Below, piece by piece: positions 35,444-44,577 of a DNA stretch of 64,000 nt (position 1 is the first letter of the stretch; every line of letters starts with the position of its first letter). Origin of the DNA: an uncultured Prolixibacteraceae bacterium (GTDB lineage Bacteria > Bacteroidota > Bacteroidia > Bacteroidales > Prolixibacteraceae); contig CAJXZG010000009.1 in NCBI GenBank assembly GCA_913063265.1, forward strand, positions 1 to 64,000. Direction: 5' to 3'. The translations under genes and the position numbers were made by a program. The notes below the pieces were generated by a model that searched no databases, was not told where the DNA came from, and saw only the letters and a program-made list of their open reading frames with translations.

Positions 35444-38380
35444 ATGAGAAAACTACTATTGCTTTTGATGGTGTTTTTTGTAACAACAATTAGCACCATG
35501 GCACAAAAAACAATTAACGGAACAGTATCTGATATGGATGGAAATCCTTTGCCAGGTGTTACCGTAATTATTAAAGAAACCGTATCCGGTGCAATTACCA
35601 ACCAGGATGGTAAATATACATTAGAGGTGCCGGAAAACGCGAACGTCCTTCTATTCTCTTTTATCGGGATGAAGTCACAGGAAGTTGAAATTGGGAACCA
35701 GTCCACAATAGACATAAGCATGGAGCCCGATGTTATCGGACTGGAAGAAGTAGTTGCAATTGGTTACGGGACAGAACAGAGAGGAAGCATAACCGGTGCA
35801 ATAACTTCAGTGACCTCAGAAGATATCCAGGAATTACCTGCTGTGGATGTTGGCGGTGCTTTACAAGGTCGTGCGGCAGGAGTTGTTTCCATTTCTTCAG
35901 GAACACGCCCTGGCGATGGAGTTACTATTCGAATTCGCGGGAGAAGATCATTAACTGCCGATAATAATCCATTGTTTGTGGTTGACGGAATTCCTTATGA
36001 AGGTAATATCAACGACATTAATCCAAAGGATATCAAATCAATGGAGGTACTAAAAGATGCTTCTGCAACAGCTATTTATGGTTCCAGAGGTGCAAATGGA
36101 GTAATACTTGTAACCACAACACGTGGTGGAAACATGGCCACAACTGTATCTTACAATGGGTATTATGGGGTAACTTCTCCAACTGGTAAACCAGATATGA
36201 TGAACGGATCCGAATTTATGCAGTTAAAAATTGATGGAGGTCGGGCTATTACAGATGCCGAACAAGCTGCATTTGATGCCGGAGTATCTACCGACTGGGT
36301 TGACCTTATTATTGGAAACGGCTATCAACAAAGTCATCAGGTTGGTGTTAGAGGGGGAAATGAAAAAACTGCATTTGCCATGTCGGCCAACTATTTTAAA
36401 GAACAAGGTGTAATTGAAACACAAGATTTTACACGTAAAACCTTTAGAATAAACCTGGATCATAATATAAACGATTTTATAAAAGTTGGAACCTCAACTC
36501 AATTGTCCAATCAGATTAGAAATGTGGGAACCAATGTTTATGGCAGTGCACTTGGTGCCTCTCCTTTAGCTGAACCTTATGATGCAGATGGAAATTTGAT
36601 TTATCAGCCGGGAGCTGATCCTTTGCGTTGGAATCCATTGGCAGATTATGTAGAAGGTGCATATGTCGATGACAGAGATCGCTTAAGGGTATTCACTAAT
36701 ATTTTTGGAGAAATAGATTTTACCAAAGACCTTAATTACAGGATGAACTATGGTATTGATTATCAAAAAGAACGTGAAGGTTTATTCCAGGGCAGTCTAT
36801 CCTCTGGTCGTCAGTATAGTACTCCAAGAGCAAGAAAAATTCATCGTTCAACAAATGTAATGACCTTTGAAAATATTTTGAATTACAATAAAGAAATAAA
36901 TGAAAACCATAGTATTAAAGCTACGGGATTATTTAGTGTGCAGGAATCAGATTATGAATATACTGAAATTGATGTCGAAGGATTGCCTTATGAACATCAG
37001 TTATTCCATAACCTATCTACAGGTGAAACTGTTTTAGCCTATGATTCAGATTTGCAACAATGGGGTATCATGTCGTTTATGGGTCGTATAAATTACGGTT
37101 TTAAAGACAAATATCTGTTAACACTTACGGGGCGTTATGATGGTTCTTCAAGATTGGCCGAGGGTAAAAAATGGGGATTCTTCCCCTCTGCAGCTGCTAT
37201 GTGGAAAATAAGCAGTGAAGAGTTTATGCAAAATCAAAGTCTGTTTTCAGATCTTAGATTACGTGCAAGTTATGGTGTTACAGGTAATACCGGTATCGAT
37301 CCTTACCAAACACGGGGTGGTTTATCGCGGACAATCTACTCCTTTGGCGGAACTTCGGGTTTTGGTTATCGTCCACAGGATATTGCCAATCCTGACCTAA
37401 GATGGGAATCATCTGCAACTGCAAATATTGGTCTTGACTTTGGACTTGGACAAGCAATTGCCGGTACCATCGAATTGTACCAGACAAGAACTTCTGACCT
37501 TCTTCTCGAGAGGAAACTCCCTATTACTTCAGGCTTTGACAATGTGATGACCAATGTTGGAGAAACACAAAATACAGGCTGGGAACTTTCCCTTAATGCA
37601 CGAATTATCGACAACAGAGATTTTACATGGACAGCCGATTTAAATCTTTTTGGAAACAAAGAGAAAATACTGGATTTATATGGTGACAAAAAAGACGATG
37701 TTGGGAATACCTGGTTTATTGGCGAACCTCTTACTGTTTGGTACGATTATAAAAAACTGGGTGTATGGCAACTAGGCGAAGAAGCTGAAGCTGAAAAATA
37801 CCAGGTTACTCCCGGAGTTATAAAAGTGGAAGATGTTCCAGACGAAAACGGTGAAATTGATTATATCATTAACCAGGATGACAGACAAATTCTGGGAACA
37901 AATATTCCAAAACTTACCATGGGATTAGGTTCGAGAATGAATTACAAAAGTTTTGAGCTTTCATTCCTTCTGTTTGGGGTTTTTGGTCAAACAGTATATA
38001 ACGAATTTGAAGATAATATGTCAACGCTGCAAGGTAGATATAATAATCCTGATGTTGATTACTGGACTCCTACAAATCCAACTAACGATCATCCGATGGC
38101 TGATGGCTCAAGAGAGCGACCATTGTATAATTCTACCAGAGCTTATCAGAAAGGTGATTTCTTAAAAGTAAAAAATTTACAACTGGCATATAACTTTCCG
38201 GACAATACCTTATCAAAAGTTGGAATTAAAGCACTGAAAATTTATATCAATGCTGATACACCATTTACTTTCTCTAAAGTAACGAAAGATGGTCTTGACC
38301 CTGAAAGTTATGATGGCCGAATAAGAGGGGAAACACCTACTACAAAGATGTTCTCATTAGGAGTTAATATTGATTTTTAA
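35444..38380 (+). CDS. SusC/RagA family TonB-linked outer membrane transporter
   Basis: 978 residues. Signal peptide MRKLLLLLMVFFVTTISTMAQ; a carboxypeptidase-regulatory domain (~22-100: INGTVSDMDGNPLPGVTV); a TonB-box-like and plug segment (~110-225: EEVVAIGYGTEQRGS, IRIRGRRSLTADNNPLFVVDGIPY, ILVTTTRGG); then a 22-strand barrel ending in aromatic SLGVNIDF. It imports oligosaccharides across the outer membrane with TonB energy and pairs with the SusD-like gene 21 bases downstream. No anti-sigma/ECF gene is adjacent, so the AraC regulators are the likelier controllers. Confidence 0.95.
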   Translation: MRKLLLLLMVFFVTTISTMAQKTINGTVSDMDGNPLPGVTVIIKETVSGAITNQDGKYTLEVPENANVLLFSFIGMKSQEVEIGNQSTIDISMEPDVIGLEEVVAIGYGTEQRGSITGAITSVTSEDIQELPAVDVGGALQGRAAGVVSISSGTRPGDGVTIRIRGRRSLTADNNPLFVVDGIPYEGNINDINPKDIKSMEVLKDASATAIYGSRGANGVILVTTTRGGNMATTVSYNGYYGVTSPTGKPDMMNGSEFMQLKIDGGRAITDAEQAAFDAGVSTDWVDLIIGNGYQQSHQVGVRGGNEKTAFAMSANYFKEQGVIETQDFTRKTFRINLDHNINDFIKVGTSTQLSNQIRNVGTNVYGSALGASPLAEPYDADGNLIYQPGADPLRWNPLADYVEGAYVDDRDRLRVFTNIFGEIDFTKDLNYRMNYGIDYQKEREGLFQGSLSSGRQYSTPRARKIHRSTNVMTFENILNYNKEINENHSIKATGLFSVQESDYEYTEIDVEGLPYEHQLFHNLSTGETVLAYDSDLQQWGIMSFMGRINYGFKDKYLLTLTGRYDGSSRLAEGKKWGFFPSAAAMWKISSEEFMQNQSLFSDLRLRASYGVTGNTGIDPYQTRGGLSRTIYSFGGTSGFGYRPQDIANPDLRWESSATANIGLDFGLGQAIAGTIELYQTRTSDLLLERKLPITSGFDNVMTNVGETQNTGWELSLNARIIDNRDFTWTADLNLFGNKEKILDLYGDKKDDVGNTWFIGEPLTVWYDYKKLGVWQLGEEAEAEKYQVTPGVIKVEDVPDENGEIDYIINQDDRQILGTNIPKLTMGLGSRMNYKSFELSFLLFGVFGQTVYNEFEDNMSTLQGRYNNPDVDYWTPTNPTNDHPMADGSRERPLYNSTRAYQKGDFLKVKNLQLAYNFPDNTLSKVGIKALKIYINADTPFTFSKVTKDGLDPESYDGRIRGETPTTKMFSLGVNIDF

Positions 38381-38401
38381 GAAACTTTAAATAGATAAAA
38401 A

Positions 38402-40087
38402 ATGAAAAAAATAAAATATCTAATAATATTACTGGTTTCTTTATCTGTTGGAATAATTTCATGCAATACCTTAGATGAAGAAATTGTATCAGGAGTAACT
38501 GCAGAATACCTGAATACACCAGAGGGGCTTGATGCAGGTGTTAATGCAGCCTATTCTTTTCTTAGAACTTATTACGCTCAGGAAGAGGGTAACAAGTTTA
38601 CAGTTTTTGGCACCGATGAATATTCTCATGGTGGTCATGGTGGAGACTGGGATATCGACAGATACGGAGCTGGATTAAATGCCGAAAATGGAATTATGTG
38701 GCATGTTTGGTCAAACTTCTATCAAGCCATTAACACCTGCAATGCGGTGGTAGATAGAGCTACAGCCTCTGAAGATTTAACCGAGGAACAAAAAAATCCA
38801 AAGATTGCAGAAGCCCGCTTTTTAAGGGCACATTATTACTTTATTTTGGTGCAAAGCTATGGCGATGTTCCATTGACTCTTGAAGAAACCCAGGGTGTTG
38901 AAACGGAAGCAACCAGAACTCCTGCATCGGAAGTCTATAATGCAATAATTGCCGATCTTGAATTTGCAATAGCTCATTTACCGGTTGAACAAACTGATTT
39001 TGGCCGTGCAACCCAGGTAGCTGCCAAACATATGTTAGGCCTGGTTCATTTAACAAATGGAAATCCCGGTGGGGCTATCCCTTTGTTAAGGTCAGTTATC
39101 GGTGACTATGGATTGGAACTTGACGCCAATCCCCTGGCTCGTTACAACCATGATAATGAAAAACACCCTGAAATACTTTTTTCTGTGCAATATGAAGAAG
39201 ATCCTTTATTAACTCCAACCGGAAACCGTTCGCATCTTCATTTCCGTCCCTGGTACGAAGTTTATGCATCAGGTTTAATCAGGGCTTTAGGACATGGTTT
39301 TGGTCGCCCATGGATTCGCTATCGCCCGACAGGATGGTTATTAAACAATTATAGAGTAAATGGAAGCTATGATGTTGATTCAAGATTTAATGAAGGTTAT
39401 CAACAGGTATGGTATTACAATACGACTGACGATGCTTTACCAGATGGTGCTGCAGTGGGAGATACAGCTATTTATCTTACCGGCGAAGATATAACAGAGG
39501 CCCAGGTTGCCGCAATAGAAGCCAGACTTCCGGGTGTAGAGGCAGGTAAAAACTTATACAGCTGGCACCCAAATGCCAAAGGAAAACCATGGTCGTGGTA
39601 TACAACTGACGGAACAGACAACAATAGTATCAATATTTTCCCAACCCCCTGGAAGCAGGAAGATAATAAACGTCCATCAGTTAATTATGCTGAGGGCTCA
39701 CGGGATTTGATAGTATATTGCCTGTCAGAAACATATCTTTTACTTGCCGAAGCCTATGTGGCTAACAACCAGGCTGGAGAAGCTGTATCTTATATAAATG
39801 CCGTCAGAGAAAGAGCCGCTTATCCCGGGAAAGAGAGCGAAATGTCGATAACTGCTGGTGATGTTACCATCGATTTTATTCTTGATGAACGGTCACGGGA
39901 ATTTAATGGCGAACAAAAACGTTGGTTCGATTTGAAACGCACAGGTAAGTTGATTGAGAGATACAAAATGTATAATCCTGAAGGACAAACGAATGATTAC
40001 ATACGAGATTATCATTTGCTACGTCCAATACCGGCAAATCAGTTAACCAGGGTAACAAACGAAATGAGACAAAATGATGGATATTGA
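38402..40087 (+). CDS. SusD/RagB family nutrient-binding lipoprotein
   Basis: 561 residues. The lipobox GIISC places the acylated Cys at 21. TPR-like helices carry the SusD signatures KIAEARFLRAHYYFILVQSYGDVPL, YLLLAEAYVANNQAGEAVSYINAVRERA and the C-terminal FILDERSREFNGEQKRWFDLKRTGKL. It caps the SusC barrel at the cell surface and captures glycans. The gene follows susC by 21 bases, and a strong terminator follows it, closing this transcript. Confidence 0.95.
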   Translation: MKKIKYLIILLVSLSVGIISCNTLDEEIVSGVTAEYLNTPEGLDAGVNAAYSFLRTYYAQEEGNKFTVFGTDEYSHGGHGGDWDIDRYGAGLNAENGIMWHVWSNFYQAINTCNAVVDRATASEDLTEEQKNPKIAEARFLRAHYYFILVQSYGDVPLTLEETQGVETEATRTPASEVYNAIIADLEFAIAHLPVEQTDFGRATQVAAKHMLGLVHLTNGNPGGAIPLLRSVIGDYGLELDANPLARYNHDNEKHPEILFSVQYEEDPLLTPTGNRSHLHFRPWYEVYASGLIRALGHGFGRPWIRYRPTGWLLNNYRVNGSYDVDSRFNEGYQQVWYYNTTDDALPDGAAVGDTAIYLTGEDITEAQVAAIEARLPGVEAGKNLYSWHPNAKGKPWSWYTTDGTDNNSINIFPTPWKQEDNKRPSVNYAEGSRDLIVYCLSETYLLLAEAYVANNQAGEAVSYINAVRERAAYPGKESEMSITAGDVTIDFILDERSREFNGEQKRWFDLKRTGKLIERYKMYNPEGQTNDYIRDYHLLRPIPANQLTRVTNEMRQNDGY

Positions 40088-40135
40088 AAAATTATGTTCT
40101 TAGTTTAATATGAAAAGTTAGTTAGAATTAAGCAG

Positions 40136-40169
40136 GCGTCATCCGGTTTCCGGGTGGCGCTTTGTTTTT
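40136..40169 (+). terminator. Terminator after susCD
   Basis: GCGTCATCCGG, loop TTT, CCGGGTGGCGC (two G.T pairs), then TTTGTTTTT. An 11-pair stem. Confidence 0.85.
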
Positions 40170-40244
40170 ATATGTTTAAATAAAAACAAGCCTGCCAAAC
40201 TTCAAAATATTAACTAAATTAGGCTCAACTAACAATCATTGACT

Positions 40245-41126
40245 ATGAATCTTAATCAAACACGCCGAAATTTTATAAGAAATACAGCAATCGCGGGTGC
40301 AGGACTTTCATTTGTAAATCCGTTTTCGATTCATGCTGCCGTGAGAAAATCCAAAATGAAACTGGGACTGGTAACTTACCTGTGGGGACAAGACTGGGAT
40401 TTACCAACCCTTATTGATAATTGTGAGAAAACAGGATTGCTTGGAGTTGAATTAAGAACCGAACACGCCCACGGGGTTGAAACAAGTTTGACTGCTTCTG
40501 AAAGAAATGAGGTAAAAAAACGGTTTGCCTACAGCAAGGTTATATGCCTGGGCTATGGATCAAATTTCGATTACCATCATGTCGATCAGGAAAAACTAAG
40601 ATGGAATATTGAACAAACCAAAGAATATATCAAACTTTGCAGTGATATTGGTGCATCCGGAATAAAAGTAAAACCAAACACCCTCCCCGAAGAAGTTTCC
40701 AAAGAAAAAACTATTGCACAAATTGCAGCTTCCTTAAATGAAGTGGGAAAATTCGGACAGGATTATGGTCAGGAAATCAGAGTGGAGGTGCATGGAAAAC
40801 TTACCCAGCAAATTCCCAATATGAAAGCAATTTTTGATCAGGTAAGCGAAAAGAATGTAAAAATTTGCTGGAACTGCAACGACCAGGATTTATTGGCTCC
40901 TGGGCTGGAATCAAATTTTAATTCAGTAAAAAAATGGTTTGGAGAAACAGTGCATATTCGCGAATTGAATGTCGGGAATTATCCATACCAGGATTTGATG
41001 AACCTTTTTGCAAAAATGAAATATGATGGTTGGATTCTTTTGGAAGCTCGTACAAAACCTGAGGACCGAATTGCTGCAATGAAAGAACAACTTGAGATAT
41101 TTAATCGTATGATTGGTGTTACCTGA
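40245..41126 (+). CDS. Sugar phosphate isomerase/epimerase-like (xylose isomerase-like TIM barrel), exported
   Basis: 293 residues from the ATG at 40245 (a TTG six bases earlier is not needed). A twin-arginine signal, NQTRRNFIRNTAIAGAGLSF, leads to the periplasm. The barrel has metal-binding acids in IKVKPNT, RVEVHGKL, NCNDQDL and LLEARTKP, as in the AP-endonuclease-2/xylose-isomerase fold. The substrate is probably a keto- or aldo-sugar made by the neighbouring Gfo/Idh/MocA oxidoreductases; this pairing is common in PULs acting on unusual sugars. Exact reaction unknown. Confidence 0.82.
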   Translation: MNLNQTRRNFIRNTAIAGAGLSFVNPFSIHAAVRKSKMKLGLVTYLWGQDWDLPTLIDNCEKTGLLGVELRTEHAHGVETSLTASERNEVKKRFAYSKVICLGYGSNFDYHHVDQEKLRWNIEQTKEYIKLCSDIGASGIKVKPNTLPEEVSKEKTIAQIAASLNEVGKFGQDYGQEIRVEVHGKLTQQIPNMKAIFDQVSEKNVKICWNCNDQDLLAPGLESNFNSVKKWFGETVHIRELNVGNYPYQDLMNLFAKMKYDGWILLEARTKPEDRIAAMKEQLEIFNRMIGVT

Positions 41127-41233
41127 TTTATTAATTATTATCATTTAGCTGAATTTTAATAAACGCAGATAAATGTCATAGTAAAAAAATTAAATTTGAA
41201 CTCACATGAAAATTGTAAAAATTAATAACTGAA

Positions 41234-42634
41234 ATGAAAATCTTATCTTTTACCATTCTTTCTTTAATTATTGTTTTAACTGCCTGCACCGGAAGCAGTA
41301 AAAAAACAGAAACCACTGAAAATAAAAATATGTTTACAGGAGCAAAAGGTGAAGTAAAAATCATGAGCCTCGATCCAGGCCATTTTCATGCCGCTTTGAT
41401 TCTTAAATCGATGTATGATCAGGTTAGTCCGGTAGTTCATACTTACGCACCCGATGGACCGGATGTGGTAGACCATTTAAAACGAGTTGAAGGATTTAAT
41501 ACGCGCACAGAAAATCCGACCACATGGGATGTTAAAGTGTACAAAGGAGATGACTATTTTGAAAAAATGCTGGCTGAAAAACCGGGAAATGTAATGAATG
41601 TTGCCGGTAATAATTCAATTAAAACCGATTACATACTAAAAACTGTTGAAGCGGGAATTAACGTTTTGGCTGATAAACCCATGGTAATTACGCCCGATGA
41701 ATTTCCAAAACTTGAAAAAGCTTTTCAGGTGGCAGAAGAAAAAGGTGTTTTGCTGTACGATATTATGACGGAGAGATATGAAATTACCACTATTTTACAA
41801 CGTGAACTATCTCAAAGTCGCGAGGTTTTTGGTGAGCTGGTTGTTGGAACCGAAGAAGAACCGGCCATTACAAAAGAAAGTGTTCACCACTTTTTTAAAT
41901 ATGTTTCAGGAAATCCCTTAAAACGTCCGGCATGGTTTTTCGATACCAAACAACAGGGTGAAGGAATCGTGGATGTAAATACTCATCTTGTGGATTTGAT
42001 TCAATGGGAGGCTTTCCCGGGAGTTACGCTTTCAAAAGAAGATGTGGAAATCGTTTCAGCAAAACGCTGGACCACTGATTTAACTCCGGAAATGTTCAAA
42101 AAAGTAACTCACCTTGACGAATATCCTGAGTACCTGAAAAAGGATTTGGATGGAGATGTTTTAAAAGTCTTTTCCAATGGCGAAATCAATTACAAGTTAA
42201 AAGGTATTCACGCCAAAGCATCGGTAATCTGGAATTATCAGGCGCCTGAAGGAGCTGCAGATACACACTATTCAATTATGCGTGGAACCAAATGTGATCT
42301 TGTAATTGAACAGGGCGAAAAAGAGGATTACAAACCAAAGTTGTATATCGAATGTAAGGACAAAGATGTTGCAGCTTTTACCGGCGCATTTTATAATGCT
42401 GTAGATGGATTAAAATCAAAATACCCTGGAATCTCAGCAGAAAAAATTGGAGACAAAAAATGGATTTTAAATATTCCTGACACATACAAAGTGGGACATG
42501 AAGCACACTTTGCTCAGGTTACCGAAAAATATCTTGAGTTCCTCGTAGATGGAAAACTACCTGAATGGGAAGTACCAAATATGATTGTAAAATATTATAC
42601 TACTACCGAGGGAATGAAGGCGGCAATGAAGTAG
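41234..42634 (+). CDS. Gfo/Idh/MocA family lipoprotein oxidoreductase
   Basis: 466 residues. Lipobox VLTAC, Cys18. The Rossmann domain starts VKIMSLDPGHFHAALILKS, an unusual variant in which the glycine-rich loop reads DPGHFHA. The EKP-like motif is VLADKPMVI (~150). A C-terminal domain holds DVNTHLVDLIQW and AGAFYNAVDG-like segments (AFTGAFYNAVDGLKS). The variant loop suggests a different or permanently bound cofactor. It lies about 110 bases after the isomerase gene and probably acts on the same sugar in the periplasm. Confidence 0.82.
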   Translation: MKILSFTILSLIIVLTACTGSSKKTETTENKNMFTGAKGEVKIMSLDPGHFHAALILKSMYDQVSPVVHTYAPDGPDVVDHLKRVEGFNTRTENPTTWDVKVYKGDDYFEKMLAEKPGNVMNVAGNNSIKTDYILKTVEAGINVLADKPMVITPDEFPKLEKAFQVAEEKGVLLYDIMTERYEITTILQRELSQSREVFGELVVGTEEEPAITKESVHHFFKYVSGNPLKRPAWFFDTKQQGEGIVDVNTHLVDLIQWEAFPGVTLSKEDVEIVSAKRWTTDLTPEMFKKVTHLDEYPEYLKKDLDGDVLKVFSNGEINYKLKGIHAKASVIWNYQAPEGAADTHYSIMRGTKCDLVIEQGEKEDYKPKLYIECKDKDVAAFTGAFYNAVDGLKSKYPGISAEKIGDKKWILNIPDTYKVGHEAHFAQVTEKYLEFLVDGKLPEWEVPNMIVKYYTTTEGMKAAMK

Positions 42635-42675
42635 TAAAAAGTCGGAAGTTTGAAGTCAGAAGACCGAAGTCAAGA

Positions 42676-42711
42676 AAAACGCATTTTCCATTTTGGGGTA
42701 TGCGTTTTTTT
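42676..42711. terminator. Bidirectional terminator between Gfo lipoprotein and AraC genes
   Basis: AAAACGCAT pairs with ATGCGTTTT across a 15-base loop, with A-run left and T-run right; it serves both convergent genes. Confidence 0.75.
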
Positions 42712-43567
42712 ATCCTACCCTATTTCGATAGTTACGTGGTGACATTCCCATTTTCTTTTTAAAATCTTTGGTAAAATAATAGGGATCGGAATACCCCAGT
42801 TGGAATGAAATTTCTTTTACTTTCATATTGGTGTAATCCAAAAATTCACAGGCTTTTAAAATCTTAAGGTGCGAGAAATAGCTAATAGGAGAATAGTTGG
42901 CTTCGTTCTTAAAAATTGTCGTTAAGTAGGTTGGCGAATAACCTACTTCGGCAGCCAGTTGATTTAATGTAAGTTTCTTATCCAGGTTTTTATTCAGGAA
43001 ATTAATTGCGCGGGTTACCACCGGATTCGACTCCGCCTCAACATCCTCACTTGTTCGGTTGGCATAAATAAATGTTGCCAAAAGGTGACCAAAACAAAAG
43101 TTTACATATTCCAGGTTTTCGTCATGAAATCCTTTTGAGAGATTATTTAAGATTTCATCAAACAACATCTCACGATTAGCAACCATATTATTTACTGATG
43201 GAATCAAATTTCTAACTACCGAAAATTCTTTTCCCAGTAACTTTGAATTTTTACCGTTAAACTGTACAATCATTAGCCTTGAATCTTCTGTTATCACGGA
43301 ATAAAACTTAAATTTTTCTTCTTCTGGAATAACAAAAAACTGCTCATTGGAAACGGGAATTTGCTCATTGGAAATCATTACAATTCCGCTACCTTTTGTG
43401 CAATATACAAGAAGGTTATTTTCCAGCTTTTTATCCGAACTCCAGATTGTTCCTTTTTCGACTTCTATTTCACCTATCTCAGTAAAATATAAACTCCGTG
43501 TCAAACGGTTGGATTTTTGCTCTTCAACAAGCGGAGTTGGAATTTTAAAATACCTTATTTGTTTCAT
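42710..43567 (-). CDS. AraC family transcription regulator
   Basis: 285 residues. N-terminal cupin-like sensor (LVYCTKGSGIVMISNEQIPV, VIPEEEKFKFYS) and C-terminal AraC DNA-binding domain (LAAEVGYSPTYLTTIFKNEAN, ISFQLGYSDPYYFTKDFKKKMGMSP). It is divergent from the corrinoid protein gene, with 138 bases between, so it most likely regulates the methyl-transfer genes. It is only distantly similar to the AraC at 29009. Confidence 0.92.
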   Translation of the reverse strand: MKQIRYFKIPTPLVEEQKSNRLTRSLYFTEIGEIEVEKGTIWSSDKKLENNLLVYCTKGSGIVMISNEQIPVSNEQFFVIPEEEKFKFYSVITEDSRLMIVQFNGKNSKLLGKEFSVVRNLIPSVNNMVANREMLFDEILNNLSKGFHDENLEYVNFCFGHLLATFIYANRTSEDVEAESNPVVTRAINFLNKNLDKKLTLNQLAAEVGYSPTYLTTIFKNEANYSPISYFSHLKILKACEFLDYTNMKVKEISFQLGYSDPYYFTKDFKKKMGMSPRNYRNRVG

Positions 43568-43640
43568 GGCACTTTATAAATAATTGTCGAAATTATGAAA
43601 AAAGTAATATTTTCCATCTTTTTCAAAGAAAATACTATTT

Positions 43641-43668
43641 TTTGAGAATACAGGGATCAATATTTTTG
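43641..43668 (+). promoter_or_regulatory. Possible promoter of the corrinoid/methyltransferase run
   Basis: TTTG (43641-43644), 16 bases, TATTTTTG (43661-43668). The spacing is slightly short. It lies 37 bases before the ATG of the corrinoid protein. Confidence 0.45.
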
Positions 43669-43705
43669 ACACTCATTAAATAACGTAAAAACTAAATATT
43701 AAACC

Positions 43706-44374
43706 ATGAGTGACCTACTACAAAAACTCGCAGATTGTATTGAATTCGGAAAAATAAATAAAGCGGCTCCTTATCCACCACAAATGAAAGGTCAGGATGG
43801 CGCTGATGAAATTACCATTGCATTATTGGAAGAAGGTGTAAAAGCACAGGATATTTTAACCAGCGGATTAATGGTTGGAATGGAAAAAGTTGGTGTTAAA
43901 TTCCGCGAAAATAAGGTATTTGTTCCTCAGGTTTTAATGTCGGCAAAAGCTATGAGTACCGCAATGATACACCTTAAACCTTATTTCTTATCAGGCGAGG
44001 TAAAACAAAAAGGAACTTTTATTATCGGAACAGTTGAAGGAGACCTTCACGATATTGGTAAAAACCTTGTTTCAATGATGGTGGAAGGAAATGGTTACAA
44101 AGTGGTTGACCTTGGGACCGACGTTAAAGCAGAGCAATTTGTTGAAGCAATTAAGGAACATGAAAATGCATTTGTTGGTTTGTCGGCACTATTGACTACG
44201 ACGATGGTTAACATGGAAAAAATTACTAAAGCGATTAAAGATGCAGCTCCGGATACAAAAGTTGCGGTGGGAGGTGCTCCTGTAACCGATGATTTCAGAG
44301 TTAAGATTGGTGCTGATGCATATTCTGCAGATCCACAGGGACTGGTAGAATACTTAAACTCGCAAAGCGCTTAA
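43706..44374 (+). CDS. Corrinoid (B12-binding) methyltransferase protein, MtbC/MtaC-like
   Basis: 222 residues: an N-terminal four-helix cap (~1-90) and a Rossmann-like cobalamin-binding domain (~95-222). The base-off/His-on signature is complete: D113-L-H115-D-I-G118, then SALLTTTM (SxL) and VAVGGAPV (GG). His115 should be the lower cobalt ligand. The protein shuttles a methyl group on cobalt between a substrate-specific methyltransferase and an acceptor enzyme. The methyltransferase-Trx fusion, a homocysteine methyltransferase and a CobW-like GTPase follow in the same direction. No corrinoid reactivase (RamA/DUF4445) is in the window. Confidence 0.93.
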   Translation: MSDLLQKLADCIEFGKINKAAPYPPQMKGQDGADEITIALLEEGVKAQDILTSGLMVGMEKVGVKFRENKVFVPQVLMSAKAMSTAMIHLKPYFLSGEVKQKGTFIIGTVEGDLHDIGKNLVSMMVEGNGYKVVDLGTDVKAEQFVEAIKEHENAFVGLSALLTTTMVNMEKITKAIKDAAPDTKVAVGGAPVTDDFRVKIGADAYSADPQGLVEYLNSQSA

Positions 44375-44577
44375 ACAGATTTGAGATTTTTAGTAATGGC
44401 TAGTGAGACTATTCAAAACTAACTTTCTCTGCTGTAAACTATCTTACTTAATTTATTGATTTTAAAATAATTGGAGAAACAAAACTCTCTAAAATGGGAA
44501 TGTTTTGTCTCATTACTAAATACTAAAAATCCGGATACTATAATATCTAAAAACTATTAATCTCAATACTAAAAAAT

